Position numbers and translations under genes: made by a program. A stretch of DNA of 64,000 bases from Rhodocollybia butyracea (taxonomy: Eukaryota; Basidiomycota; Agaricomycetes; Agaricales; Omphalotaceae): contig JADNRY010000012.1 of the NCBI GenBank assembly GCA_015501585.1, forward strand, positions 496,001 to 560,000. The letters run 5' to 3'. Below the pieces are notes generated by a model. It had not been told where the DNA came from. It worked only from the letters and a program-made list of their open reading frames with translations, and searched no databases. The first letter of the stretch is position 1. Every line of letters starts with the position of its first letter. Shown here piece by piece: positions 1 to 11,699 of the stretch.

Positions 1-1340
1 TGTATTTCCTTCTTTATAATTCAGATATGTTTTATTTGGCATCCAAGCAGTAGTTCTAGAGTATGTTCAGCTTTATCACCTTTTGAAGTGCAGAGCAAGC
101 ACAACTAAAGTAATAAATAAAGTGACTACATAATTAAGTAGGAGTAAAGCATAGCAGCATAGTAGAAGTAGTGCGCCTGCGGTACATGAGCCAATACCTT
201 ACAAGCTTCAATGGCGGGGGTTTAGGCGCATGCCGACTGATGGTGGCGGGAAGTCTTCATTAAGCGCCCACTGACCGTTTTCGAAGAATCGAAATGCATC
301 GCACACTTTTAATCATTACTTCAATAGAGAGTGCCACCAGCTGGTTGCTCTCCAGAAATATTATTTAGAGCACTCTGCAATTGTCCTGAGGCCTTCAAAA
401 CTAGTAAAATCTTGACTGTAGCTTCCGTTGAGGGGTTGTACCTCCCAACTTACTGCTCGGTGCTGCCGCCCACGCAGCCCGGCACTGATGTATGAGCATA
501 GAATTCCTTGGCTTGCCTGTGTCCATGGTGTCAACTTAGAACATAAATTGAATGTGAATTGGCACAGAAAGTTGGGTGGACTGTGCATGCAAAACCCGAT
601 GAACACTTGTATTCCATAGACCCAATGACACGCTGCTGGCATACACTCATTTTTGGTTTATGGGCAGCGAACACTGTGAGAGGAGCGGTCCAGGAGATAA
701 ATAGCGGGACGGGAAGGCACTATGGAACTAGTGCGCCTGGGTAGGTGAAGAGTCGAAGACGGCGGGATCTGTGCAGGGGCTGCAATTAACGATGACAAGG
801 CGGGACCGCAGGCGGGCAGTGTTCAATAACAATAAGCGAGCTCAAGCCTGCTCAGGTTGAGCACTGAGTTCTCTTGGCAAATTGATGTAATTATTTGCTG
901 AAACATTGTTGTACCGGTTTTACGTAGCTTACATGAAGGTCCTGTGGACTCTAACCTTATCCAAAATAACTGGAATTATTCACAGAAATACTCGCAATGT
1001 AGGGAAAGTCTCAAATCCAGGGGAGGGGGCCTGGCATGTGGGGCCCATCTTACCAGGCTTGCATCTATTGATTGGTGTGATGACGAGGTGGTGCTCAAAT
1101 ATTAATACATTATATATAGTCTTTTTTGGGCTAGCTACCATCCCAGAAATTGCCTGAATAGGCCCGTAAATAACCTATTTTCGTCCAGCCACCCAAAAGC
1201 TGCAACGAACAAGTCACATGACCTCATCAAATGCGAACACAGAGGGATTAAAATGCCCCTACACTCTTACTGTACAGTAGCTTACTGGGTTTATTATCAT
1301 AATCTCCACAACAGGTACTGGGGGTATTTAAATAATGCTA
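1..1340. other. No recognisable gene or element
   Basis: I see no coding region with recognisable motifs, no RNA gene and no clear repeat boundary here. Open frames up to 93 codons exist on both strands but show no domain, no composition shift and no intron-joined continuation. The stretch ends at the TA target dinucleotide (1339-1340) of the pogo element that follows. It does not look like the missing 5' part of the copia fragment on the other side of that element. Confidence 0.5.
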
Positions 1341-3841
1341 CAGTCGAATAGCTCACAATGAATGTACTCACTATGAATAAATCTCATAATGAATGAAATT
1401 TTGGCGAAACCAAGTCGGTTCCCCGCCAAATGGGCACTAAAATGAATAGTGAATAATGAATAGCCATTTTCGGCGTATTATTCATTGTTAGATAACTATT
1501 TTAGCAATAAATTATTGTTTCAGCAGGCCAAACGGGCTAATCTCAGTGCTAAAAATTGATTTACGTTGTATGTAGGAGCGGAGACTACCTGGCGGACTAT
1601 TTTCAGCAGCTATTTTATCCTTACTATGCCTTTGGAGACCAAGAAACGAGCAGTTCGGACAAACACAGCACCCTACACAAAAAAAACCCGTGGTCCTTCA
1701 ACCAAAAATGCTCCCAAAACAACAGCAAAAAAGGCTTCTGATGAAAGGAAGTCACAGCTCACTCTCTACGACAAGCTACAGATCCTCGAATACTGCAGTA
1801 AACACCCTGATCACTCACAAGAGCGAATTACTGGATATTTTGCCACCCAACCTGACTCTCTTGGTGGAAAACTTCTGTTTTCTCAACCAACCCTTTCTCG
1901 TATAGTAAAGAACAAGGAAGAGCTTGAGAACCAGGCTGCTCAAAATCCTACAGCCCTGTCATCGAAAAAGGCTCGAGTAGTCACTGAGCCTGAAGTGGAG
2001 CGTGCTCTTTACCTTTGGGTTTGCCACTTAAACATCGAGAAGGGTGAACTCGCATCTGGACCAATGCTTCAGACAAAATGTGCAGTGTTTGAAGAGGCGC
2101 TAGGCATTCCTGAAGAACGCCGACTGATTGGAAAAGGCTGGATTCCCTCATTCTGTAGAACATACCAAATTCACCAAATGCAGAAGCACGGTGAGTCTGG
2201 ATCTGTGGATCCTGCTGTGGCAAAGGCAGAGATGCAGCGGTGTGCTGCTATCAATGCAGGATTTGCGGCTGATGATATCTGGAATGATGATGAAACCGGC
2301 TTTTTCTGGACAGCACCCCAGATCGCGGGCTTGCAATGAAGGCAATGAAGGGAAAAAAACAGGATAAGAAACGGATTACTGTTCATTGCATGGTCAACTC
2401 AACAGGAACTGAAGCATTTCCCCTTATGTACATTGGCAAATCCAAAAAGCCTCGATGCTTTGGCAGGTTGGGTCCAAATGAACGAGGATTTTATTACCGA
2501 AATAACAAAACAGCATGGATGAATAGCGAGTTCTACGAGGAGCGTATCTGGCTATTTGATATGGAAATGGGGAGGCAAGGGCAAAAGGTTCTTCTGTGGA
2601 GCAATAATTTTGGGGGTCACAACATTGCATACACCCCACGCAATGTTACGCTCCATAAATTCCAGCCCAACTTGACCTCATATGTTCAACCCCTCGACCA
2701 AGGAATCATCCGAGCCTTCAAAGCTCATTTCCATTGTTTATTTTGTCTCTGAGCTATTGAACGAGATGATGCAGATGAGAGCAACATCTTTGCAATCAAT
2801 TTGTTGGAAGCTATGCAGATGGCGAAGAAGGCGTGGTCACTGGTTACACCAGAGACCATTGCAAACTGCTGGAAAAAGTCGGGTATCATCACATCGTCAG
2901 TACAATCCATTATAATCTGCTTCAAAAATGCTTACCATCTCATAGAGTTGACAATGCCTCGGACACACCCATCCCTCAATCACTCGACTCCCAAGCTCTT
3001 GCTATCCTTCGTGCCTTTGTCACAACCTCCATGACTCAACCTGAAGCTGATGAAGCATTGGAGAAGGTTTACGGTGTTGCTAGTGTCGATAAAAAGTGGG
3101 ACTTGCTCCTAAAAACCATCACAGAATTAGAGCCAGATTCCGATATCACGTCCATTCTCATAGAAATCGACTCAAACCTCATACAAGAAACCCCACAATC
3201 CACAGCAACTTCCATGGCTGCTCCAAAGGACCCGCGCCTTCAGATTGTTGAGAATGAGCTCATGGATCATGTTGAAGAGCTGAGAAGGCGAAACCGCATC
3301 CATGGCGACCCGCTAACTCTGGATGAAATCATTGATCCAATTGAAGAGTCCGAAGTTGGGGAAGAGGAAGGGCGATATGGTGAAAATGCCGAGGAAAAAA
3401 TTGTACAGCAAGTACAGTATGAGTGCGCTGTCAGGAATGGGGAAATTATTGAAGTTGATGATGAGGAGGAGGAACTGGACGCACCTCCAGATATCAGTCT
3501 TCAAGATCTGTTGCAAACGTGTCAAACACTCCAAGAACAGTGCTTGACACGAAACCTTGATGACCCAAGACTTGCTGAACAAGGGCTGGAATTAATGGAG
3601 CAAATTCGGAGGTTTCGAGGTGCAGTTCAAAAGTTCAGTATGAAGAGTGTGCAGCAAACGCAGCTGGACAGTTTCTTCACTCGTAAATAGTCGTTGCAAT
3701 ATTGCGCAATCTCACGTGTCATTGAGCAGCCCGGCTGGGCCAAAATATTCGATTTTTTGTCGATTTTTCAAGTTGAATAATATATCACAATGAATAGAAA
3801 AATCTTCAAACCAACCCTATTCATTGTGAGCTATCCGACTG
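1341..3841 (+). mobile_element. pogo/Tc1-mariner-type DNA transposon, complete ends
   Basis: The element has 23-bp terminal inverted repeats at 1341-1363 and 3819-3841. The left begins CAGTCGAATAGCTCACAATG and the right, read inverted, differs at one base. It is flanked on both sides by TA (1339-1340 and 3842-3843), the target duplication of the Tc1/mariner/pogo superfamily. Short AATGAATA-like repeats lie next to both ends and may be transposase-binding sites. The interior is filled by one broken transposase gene, so the 2501-bp copy is structurally complete but should not be autonomous. The right end lies directly against a copia RT fragment. Confidence 0.9.
1566..3690 (+). pseudogene. pogo-type transposase (CENP-B/psq HTH + DDE), broken
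   Basis: This is the cut-and-paste transposase of the surrounding element. Roughly residues 20-180 give a basic N-terminus and helix-turn-helix/CENP-B-like DNA-binding region (LTLYDKLQILEYC, then GKGWIPSFCRTYQI). The DDE nuclease core follows, with NDDETGFFW for the first Asp and VQPLDQGIIRAF for the third. The C-terminal tail is acidic. Three defects are visible. An extra C in the run 2316-2319 shifts the frame. An in-frame TGA at 2750-2752 is probably a former CGA. The second catalytic motif reads LLWSNNFGGHN, with no Asp where the family has a D-N pair. A 50-nt intron (2896-2945, GT..AG) joins the last part in frame. The start at 1566 is uncertain. Confidence 0.85.
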
Positions 3842-3843
3842 TA

Positions 3844-5646
3844 CTGCAATGGGTGACAGAACTTGAACTTCTTGGGCCTGTTCCAGAAGTAGATGGTCCA
3901 CGTGCTCGTCGCCTACCTGCCCGCTTCCGTGAAGAACCTGACATTGCGCCAGATCCTCCAGAACCTGCACCAGGCAATAGACCAGATGTTGCAGAAGGTG
4001 TCGCCATGGCCTTCGTGGCCACTGTCCATGCTCAGGGAGCCTCAGAGCCCCGCACTCTGCAGGAAGCACTCCGCGGTCCTGACTCTGCCTCTTGGCTGAA
4101 AGCTGTAGACAAAGAGCTCAAGTCTCTCATTGATATGGGAACTTTCGAGTTTATTGACAATTTGCCTAAAGGTCGCCGTGCTATTAGCTCCAAGCTTGTC
4201 TTTAAGATTAAGCACCTCCCTGACGGGACCATTGAGCGGTACAAGGCACACTTAGTTGCTCGAGGTTTCTCCCAGATGCCTGGTTTAGACTTTGATGAGG
4301 TATTTTCCCCTGTGGTCAAACTTACCTCCATTCGTGTCCTTTGCGCCCTCGCTGTGCATCTAGGCCTTCACTTCCACCATCTCGATGTTGATACTGCATT
4401 TCTCAATGGTGAGTTGGAAGAGGAGCTCTATATGCGCCTCCCGAATGGCATTAGTGAACATTCTGGTAAAATTGTTTGTCTCCGCCACTCTATCTATGGC
4501 CTCAAGCAGGCCTCCCGTGTCTGGAACAAACTTCTTGATGCAGAGCTTGAGAAACTTGGCTTTCATCGTATCCATGCTGACTACTGCATTTACGTCCTCC
4601 AATGTGGCAAGTCCATCTGCTTTATTGCTGTTTACGTTGATGATATTGGAATTTTATGCGATGATCTCAAATTCATGCAGGAGATCAAGCACCAGATTGG
4701 CCAACACTTTAAGATCAAGGATCTTGGTGTTATCTCACAGTTGCTTGGCATTGGCATTGACTATGACCAAGAAAAGCGTGTCCTTTGGCTCTCTCAGACC
4801 AGATACATTGAGGAATCACTCAAACGTTTCCACTGTGATGATGGCATCACACGTCGCACCCCCTTATCATCTGGAGTTAAGCTTTCTAAAGCTGATTCCC
4901 CATCCACAGAGGCCGAGAAAGAGGCTATGGCTGACAGACTCACGCTATACCAGGCTCTCATTGGTACTCTCATGTATGCCATGCTTGCTTCACACCTGGA
5001 TATTGCCTTTGCTGTAGGTATTTTGAGCCGCTACTGCTCAAATCCAGGTGAGATTCATTTAAATGAAGCTCTGCACTGTCTTCGCTACTTGGGTGGTACC
5101 AAAGACTGGGTTATTGAGTATGATGGCACAATCATAGATGAACTCATCTCCCTTATCCTTGGATATTCTGATTCGGATTGGGCTGGTGATGTGGATACTC
5201 GACGATCCACTAGTGGATATGTTTTCCTCATGTGCGGAGCTGCTATTAGTTGGAGCAGCAAACTTCAAACCTCCCCAGCACTCTCTTCTACTGAAGCTGA
5301 GTACATGGCTCTTACTCGTACAGCACAGGAAGCTATTTGGCTTTGTCAACTCCTTGAACAGCTAGGTTTTCAGCAAACCAAGCCTACTCGCTTGTTGGGT
5401 GATAATATGTCATCTATTGCTCTTTCCAAGAACCCTGCTGATCATCCCTGTACAAAGCACATTCAACTTCGTCACCACTTTATTCGTTTTGCAATCTCTG
5501 ATGGCCAGATTGATCTGGACTATGTTCCAACTGCCCAACAAGCTGCTGATGGATTTACAAAGGGATTATCTGGTGAGAAGCACTTGGCATTTGTGCGCAT
5601 GCTAGGTATGAAGCCACGCCCGAGTGGGAGTGTTAAAAGTCGATGA
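3844..5646 (+). pseudogene. Ty1/copia reverse transcriptase-RNase H fragment (copia-3)
   Basis: This is the C-terminal part of a copia polyprotein that would copy element RNA into DNA. It reads openly for about 600 codons. The RT has KARLVARGFSQ-like (here KAHLVARGFSQ), LDVDTAFLNGEL and the catalytic YVDD in FIAVYVDDIGIL. RNase H follows with GYSDSDWAGD, SSTEAEYMAL and a C-terminal ADGFTKGL. Gag, protease and integrase are absent: the frame is cut at its 5' side exactly where the pogo element ends, and nothing upstream of that element resembles integrase. The RT-RH itself carries no stop, so the truncation is probably younger than the decay seen in neighbouring elements. The last codons run to the polypurine tract. 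Confidence 0.9.
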
Positions 5647-5880
5647 TCTTATCTTGTTATGTCATCTATACGTTCGTGGATTCATGCCGTAACGAAACCA
5701 GAATATTTTCTGCTTTCATTATGTTACTTACATACGTCCCATGTGACACATTCTTTTAATTGTATTTTACATATATTGACACCTCAGCGTCGTTCTACCA
5801 CTGTCGCTGAGGTTAGTACTCACATTCTTTATTTCTTGTACTTATTACTGACTATGTACCTAGAACTCTCTTTTATTTCA
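5631..5880 (+). repeat. Probable 3' LTR of copia-3
   Basis: A purine-rich tract (GAGTGGGAG, 5622-5630) just before TGTTAAAAG at 5631 is the usual polypurine tract plus LTR start. The RNase H stop codon lies a few bases inside. The right boundary is not fixed, because the LINE tail abuts at about 5880 and no second LTR is present for comparison. Confidence 0.45.
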
Positions 5881-6973
5881 ATAGTAAGATAGTAAGATAG
5901 TGACGGAGGTACCGAACATGAGGTTCACCCATCCCAGTGGACTGTGGCTCTACACAGTCTTGCAGGAAAGCTAATCTAGACCAACGGTTTGGACCGTCAA
6001 TCCTTGATTGAAGGTCGGAATCAACTTCACGGTGAATGGCGTTGATAACAGTGGTCACCCGATGGATTGGATCGTCGAGTGGATCACACAACTTGGGCAA
6101 AGAAGGCTTTCCTGGAAGTTTATTAAGCGCGAGATGAAGATCAGAGAGCCAGCATGGGTGGCCCGTGCTGCGAAGATGGTCACTCTGACGAAGAGCAACA
6201 TTGCCAAGATGGGAAGGTGGAAGAGAGATCAGATAAATCAGGTACTTTAGTGCCAAGATTGCACGTTCGGGGTGAATGGGCATAACGCCAGTTTCAGTAA
6301 ACAAGACCATAACAATGGAGGAGTGGGATAAGCCTAACATGCAATGCAAAAAACGAACCTGGACTGTCTCAAGAAGAAGGATGTTTGATTCCTGGACATC
6401 CAAGGCAATCTCACAGGCTGAGATGAGATGAGGGTCAACCAAGGCCATGTAGAGATTTTTCGCGATATCGAGAGGCATGCGATGATGGCCAACTAGAAGA
6501 TCACAACCTGTGATACCTCGAGCGGCAGAAACCGCCGAAGTTCGTTTTGCGAAATAGTGGGCAGTGAGTATGTCACGATGAGTGGACTGGAAGTGTACAC
6601 CAACGTAGTGTACACAGTCCTTGAATTTCAGGACCTCACCAGCGAGAGTCAGAGTGGGAAGGATCAGAGGTAACATACCAAACAGCATAATCCAGGATTT
6701 GCTTGAGCTAATAGAAAGATTGTTATCAAAACACCATCGCTCAAACGTGTCTAGGTGACGCTGGAGGCCAGCGGGAGTTCGCGAGATCAGGATAATGTCA
6801 TCAGCATGTTCCAGGTGGGAAATGACAATAGACATAATTTCGGTGTCTGCAGGGTCGAAGGAGAGATGAAAAGTGGATAGAAATATATTCCAAAGTGTAG
6901 GAGAAGAGGGATCGCCCATGAGAACCCCGCAAAGAGCACGGAAATGCTCTGACAGTTCACCACCATGAATCAA
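5876..6973 (-). pseudogene. LINE-type (non-LTR) reverse transcriptase, 5'-truncated
   Basis: About 366 codons on the minus strand match the C-terminal half of a non-LTR reverse transcriptase. The finger/palm segment GVLMGDPSSPTLWN is followed by the catalytic ADD in HLEHADDIILI, then thumb and C-terminal sequence. The expected N-terminal endonuclease and first RT blocks are missing, which fits the usual 5' truncation of target-primed insertions. At its 3' end, read on the minus strand, it finishes in a short TTACTATC-type repeat (about 5880-5900), typical of some LINE tails. This touches the copia-3 LTR, so the LINE probably inserted there or at its edge. The open frame suggests a fairly recent copy. 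Confidence 0.8.
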
Positions 6974-7312
6974 GACATAGTATTGAGGAGATTAAATAAA
7001 GCACTATTACAGTGAATTTATGCTGATATTTGAAAATCTTCAGGACCAATTCAGGATATTTCACCATAAAATCTGAAATTTATATGTTGTTACATGCAGT
7101 GTTACAGTGGTGAATAAATAACCCACCAAACATAACTAGACCAAAGTACCATTCAAGTTGGTACAGGTTGTTTTTCTTCACTGTTCCCAAGACTTCACAC
7201 GGTGGCCGTAGTTTGAGTAACCATCACGTGAGATCAAACGCGTTTGATGAATTTTCTTTGCTCTTCAGTCTTTCAAGTTTTTTGAGTCTGATCGAAACTT
7301 ATTCCTATCACA
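6974..7312. promoter_or_regulatory. 5' flank of the CSE1 gene
   Basis: AT-rich, non-coding sequence between the LINE fragment and the CSE1 start codon. It must hold the promoter and 5' UTR, with pyrimidine-rich stretches just upstream of 7313 (for example CTTTGCTCTTCAGTC). I cannot define a TATA box or start site. The LINE insertion leaves only about 330 bp of native upstream sequence. Confidence 0.4.
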
Positions 7313-10300
7313 ATGTCAGATTTACCCGGCCTTTTGCTTGCCTCACTGGAACCTTCAACTCGAAAACAGGCTGAACAAAGCCTGAACGCGTACAGCGAAC
7401 AACAAGGTTTCCTCTCGCATCTTCTGCGACTAGTCTTGGACCAGTCTCAGAACCGGTCTGTGCGTCTATCGGGAAGCGTTTACTTGAAGAACATTGCCAA
7501 AACAAGATGGGAAGATGTAAGTTTTATTTGTCTCCTCCAGCGATCACACTAACTCGATCCAGGATGTGCAGCCAATTGTAGACCAGGACAAAGTCTCTTT
7601 GAGATCTGAACTTGTACCGGCAATGCTAGCTCTCTCGAGTCCCACAGACAAACCAATACGAGCACAAATCGCTGAAGCCGTATCACTTATTGCCGAACTC
7701 GATTTTCCAGATCCTTGGAACAGTCTCATCGATGTAAGTTCTATCGAATATCTACTGACTGAAACATCTAATTTTCTGCCAGCAACTTGTCGTCTCACTC
7801 TCACCCACGGAATACAACATTAACCTCGGCGTGCTACAAACAGCGCATTCCATTTTCCGTCAGTGGCGTGCACATGTCCGTACTGACAAATTGTACTCTG
7901 AGATCAACTTGGTTTTCGACAAATTCATGACGCCGTTCTTGCAGCTGTTCCGACAGACTTCGGTGTTGCTTTCGCAGCCTGGACAGAGTAAAGACCAGTA
8001 TATGGTTTTAGCCCAGTGTATGGTCTTGCTCATCGATATCTACTATGATTTTACGTGCCATGACCTCCCTCCTGCAATCGAGGATAGCCATATAGAGTTT
8101 TTTGGCAGAAACGGCGGATTGTTTGTGCTTTTGATGGGTTGGGATAATGAGCAACTCCAAGCAGACGTGCGTTTTGTACCTCGTTTGTTTTTTCGCGATA
8201 CTAATTCACATACAGTCAGATGATACTGCACCTTCTCTTCCCTCGCAGATTAAAACTCGTATCCTCGAGGTAGTCGAGCTATTCGTAAAGCTGTTCCCCG
8301 AAACCCTCCAAACTTCAAACGCAGTTGAAACCTTCGTTCAAGGCGTATGGTCTCTCATCGGCTCAAATCGTCTTCCCAGCATCGCAGACGATACGCTAGT
8401 CTCGCAATCCCTCCGCTTTATCTCGACTGCCGTTCGTGCAGGATTCTATAAAACTACCATCTTCTCCGCAGATGGGATAATCTCTACCCTTATCGAAGGC
8501 GTCGTTGTACCCAACGCAACTCTCCGAGAGCACGATATCGAGCAATTCGAGGACGATCCGCTGGAATATGTGAGGCTCGATCTCGCTGTTAGTGCAGCCG
8601 GGACGGATACTGCAACAAGGAGACAGGCAGCGGCAGATGTCCTGCAAGCTTTGGTATCTAGTGGGTTCGAAACTGAAGCAACAGGGATTGTAGGAGAGTG
8701 GATCGGTAAAGGGCTGAAGGAGTATGGGCAAGATAAAGAGAGGAATTGGAAGGCGAAGGATAGCGCAATCTACTTGTTGACGGCTGTTGCGGCGAGAGGA
8801 GGAACGACACAGCAAGGGGTCACGTCTACTAATGCTCTAGTGGATGTTGTTAGATTCTTCTCGGAGCATGTTTTTCAGGATTTACAGGCTAGTGAAGGAG
8901 CAGTGCATCCGATTCTGCAAGTCGATGCGATTAGGTTCTTGTTTACTTTCAGAAATCAGGTATGTCTATGCTGTACTTACATCAAACTTGCTTACTTTTC
9001 TCCCTAGCTTACTAAACCTCAACTCCTCTCTGTTCTTCCTCTACTTATCAAACACTTGGAATCAGACAACTACGTGACATACACTTACGCTGCTATCACT
9101 ATCGATCGCGTTCTGTCGATTAGACAGAGTGGACAGATGCTGTATGTTTTCTTCACCTCTCCTTAGACTGGACTGACTCTTGCAATTGAGATTTGCGCAA
9201 GCCGACTTACGGGATTTTGCCCCGGAGCTCGTCGGGAAGATTCTATCAAAAATTGAGAGGGCTGGAACGGCCGAAAAGGTCGCGGAGAATGACCACTTGA
9301 TGAAATGTGAGTACGAGGTCGCGTTCGCCTCCTTTCCCTGTTACTCGTACCAAAAAACGTCCCCATGTTAACTTAACAACCCAGGTGCAATGCGGGTAAT
9401 CATCACTGCCCGCCAATCACTAACGCCCTCATACCAACAAATTCTGAGCCGCATTGTCGCTATCCTTGGTGTCATTTCCAAAAACCCCAGTAATCCGAAA
9501 TTTGACCAGTATATTTTCGAAAGTTTATCGGCGCTGATGAGGTACGTTGTTTTGTATTATCTATCTACACCCTATGACTGATTTGAGGTTTGCAGATTCG
9601 TCACGACTAGCTCCCCCGCAACGATATCAACGTTCGAGGGTGTACTTTTTGCGCCATTTACTATTATCATCGAACAGGACATTGACCGTGAGTTCCCTAT
9701 TTTATATCGGGGCGACATCTGGTGATACAAATACTATTTGGATGAAATAGAATACGTTCCATATGTCTTCCAACTCCTCGCGCAAATGCTAGAATTGCAC
9801 CCTTCCTCATCATCCGGAGCTTCATCCCCTGGTATCCCAGACCAATTTGGGGCGCTTCTCCCATACCTCCTCACGCCCAATGTGTGGAAGCAGCAGGGCA
9901 GTATACCAGGTTTGGTGAAGCTTCTTCGGGCTTACCTAGCTCGTGATGCAGTGGGGATGATCCAAGCGGGTCAGATCGCACCTGCGTTGGCTGTCATGCA
10001 GCAAAGGCTGATTCCTTCGAAAGTGAATGACATATATGGGTTTGAGCTGTTGAGAGCTATAGTATGTTATGTCAATCCGTTAGTCGATTTTTTTCTCTAC
10101 ATTTACCACTTGGCTAACAGTCGCTATATAGGTCTGATCTAAAGCCATACTTCAAGACTGTTATGGTGAACGTCCTAAACCGGATGTCTAACAACAAAAC
10201 CGACAAGTTTGTACACCTTTTAACACACTTTGCCGTGTACATGATGGCGTTGAACAAGGAGGGCCTTGGACCGGACTATCTAATTGGAACATTCGAGGAG

Positions 10301-10924
10301 ATTCAAAAAGGGTGAGTCAGCGAGACCACAATACAATAACACAACTCAATCTTTGGTTACCTAGGTTATGGCCGCAGATCTTAAGCAACTTTATCCTTCC
10401 TCTAGTACCAAAAATGCCTCATAATGAGCGCAAGGTTACTGCGGTTGGTATAACACGGATGCTCTTCCAGAGTCAGCTTTCTGTCCAACCGCCTTCCGTC
10501 CAACATTGGTAAAACACGTTCCTCCTTCCCTCTTTACTCGAATTTAACCCTCTCTGCCGTTAGGCCTACCTCTCTCCAAGCTCTGATCAAACTATTCAAC
10601 GAACCGCAATATCTGACGAAAGCCGTATCTAACTCCGCAGACACCGATGCCACCACTAATATTGCCTTCACTTCAATCGACTACGAAGAGCAAACCGCTG
10701 GTTATCAAGCCGCGTATTCGCGTCTCGCGGCGTCGGAGAGCGCTACAGTTGAACTGGATCCCGTGGTGTATGTCGTTGATCCACAAAAGTTCGTTGGAGA
10801 ACAGTTTGTTGCGTTTGGGAGGGCACATGGGCAGTCTGCGGTCCAGATGCTGCTGGGAAAGGGGGATCTGGCTGTGATTCAACCATTTGTGGGATCAATG
10901 GCTGCTGCAGGGTATATGATATAG
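7313..10924 (+). CDS. CSE1: CSE1/CAS exportin-2 (importin-alpha re-exporter), 12 exons
   Basis: This HEAT-repeat karyopherin returns importin-alpha from nucleus to cytoplasm with RanGTP. My exons are 7313-7516, 7563-7733, 7783-8166, 8216-8959, 9008-9141, 9191-9306, 9385-9541, 9596-9687, 9751-10078, 10132-10311, 10365-10508 and 10564-10924. They total 3015 nt, or 1004 residues; yeast and human proteins are about 960-971. All introns are GT..AG, 46-78 nt, several with CTAAC or CTGAC branch sites. The importin-beta N-terminal domain is at about residues 20-95. Family blocks include FPDPWNSLID, EQFEDDPLEYVRLDL, SKNPSNPKFDQYIFES, YVPYVFQLL and LTPNVWKQQGSIPGL. The start follows pyrimidine-rich sequence and matches the family N-terminus. 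For intron 9 I chose the GTTAGT donor at 10079, because the upstream GTATGT gives a stop or a poor match. No stops or frameshifts: intact, and the only clear host gene here. Confidence 0.93.
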
Positions 10925-11415
10925 GATGATTAGATTTCATTTCAATGTTAATACTTGTGTTTGTGTACAGAATCAAAACAAAAGACTGGTTTCTGCAGCT
11001 GTGCCAGCACCCAATCACCACGCTCATTGTTCTACTTCAGCCTGACTGAAGTTGAGTGCGAAATTATTGGTTTCGAAGATGGCTCGAAATATTTCCTTTC
11101 ATTCAGAATCTCGCGGTTCTGATTGGATGATCTGGTGTTGAAAGAACATCCTTCAGCAGGCTGATGAAAGGCTGTATTTCGCAGCCTACTTTAGTCAGGC
11201 TGAAGTGTAAATTTATGTGGTGTGAACCCTCTCTTAGCCAACACATTGAGGAGCAGGTGGGTATGTACCTAATAATAAACCAACTAAGTGAACTTGAATG
11301 ATGCAATGGATTTCAAAACAATCAACAGCTGGACCTCTCACATCCTTGAATTTTGTGCAAATAACTTGCACCTAAAACACCTCTGTTTTGGTACTGTGAA
11401 CAATAGGCTTTGTGG
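10925..11415. other. CSE1 3' flank and possible small MITE
   Basis: This is the 3' UTR and downstream flank of CSE1. It includes a possible 173-bp miniature element at 11034-11206 whose ends are inverted copies of ACTTCAGCCTGACTGAAGT (right copy one mismatch). I see no target duplication, so the element call is tentative. The rest, to 11415, has no recognisable feature. Confidence 0.4.
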
Positions 11416-11694
11416 TGTTAAGGTAAGATCAACTCAGTTGTTCAGAAAGCAACTGTATTATATACCTGTTAAGGTAAGATCAACTGTAAGTAAGTTAGTA
11501 ACTAGATAAACAAAATATATGAGAACAATCTCACCTCAGTTGTTCCGAAAGCAACTGAGGGAGTCATATACACCACTCTGCGTGACCTAAGTACCAGCTG
11601 TACAGTATATAGTAAGCACGGCGTATACGGATAAGGGAATAGTCAAAGCTGTGTATATGAGTCCCAATGTGTATGTACAGAGTAATCTCCAACA
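11416..11694 (-). repeat. 3' LTR of copia-4
   Basis: Read on the minus strand, the sequence begins TGTTGGAGATTACTCTG just after a polypurine tract (the C-run at 11695-11701) and ends ACCTTAACA. The terminal 19-bp motif TGTTAAGGTAAGATCAACT (plus strand) occurs at both 11416 and 11467, so either could be the true end. Parts of the LTR are internally repeated (AGTTGTTC-AGAAAGCAACT occurs twice). Confidence 0.7.
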
Positions 11695-11699
11695 CCCCC

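Noticed and set aside
361..1157. Open frames of 61-93 codons in the first kilobase
   Set aside because: They overlap on both strands, have no recognisable domain and no intron-joined continuation. I treat them as chance.
10062..10131. CSE1 intron with GTATGT donor at 10062
   Set aside because: With the acceptor at 10131 it creates a stop, and with the acceptor at 10120 it inserts unconserved residues. The GTTAGT donor at 10079 gives the family sequence and a normal 53-nt intron.
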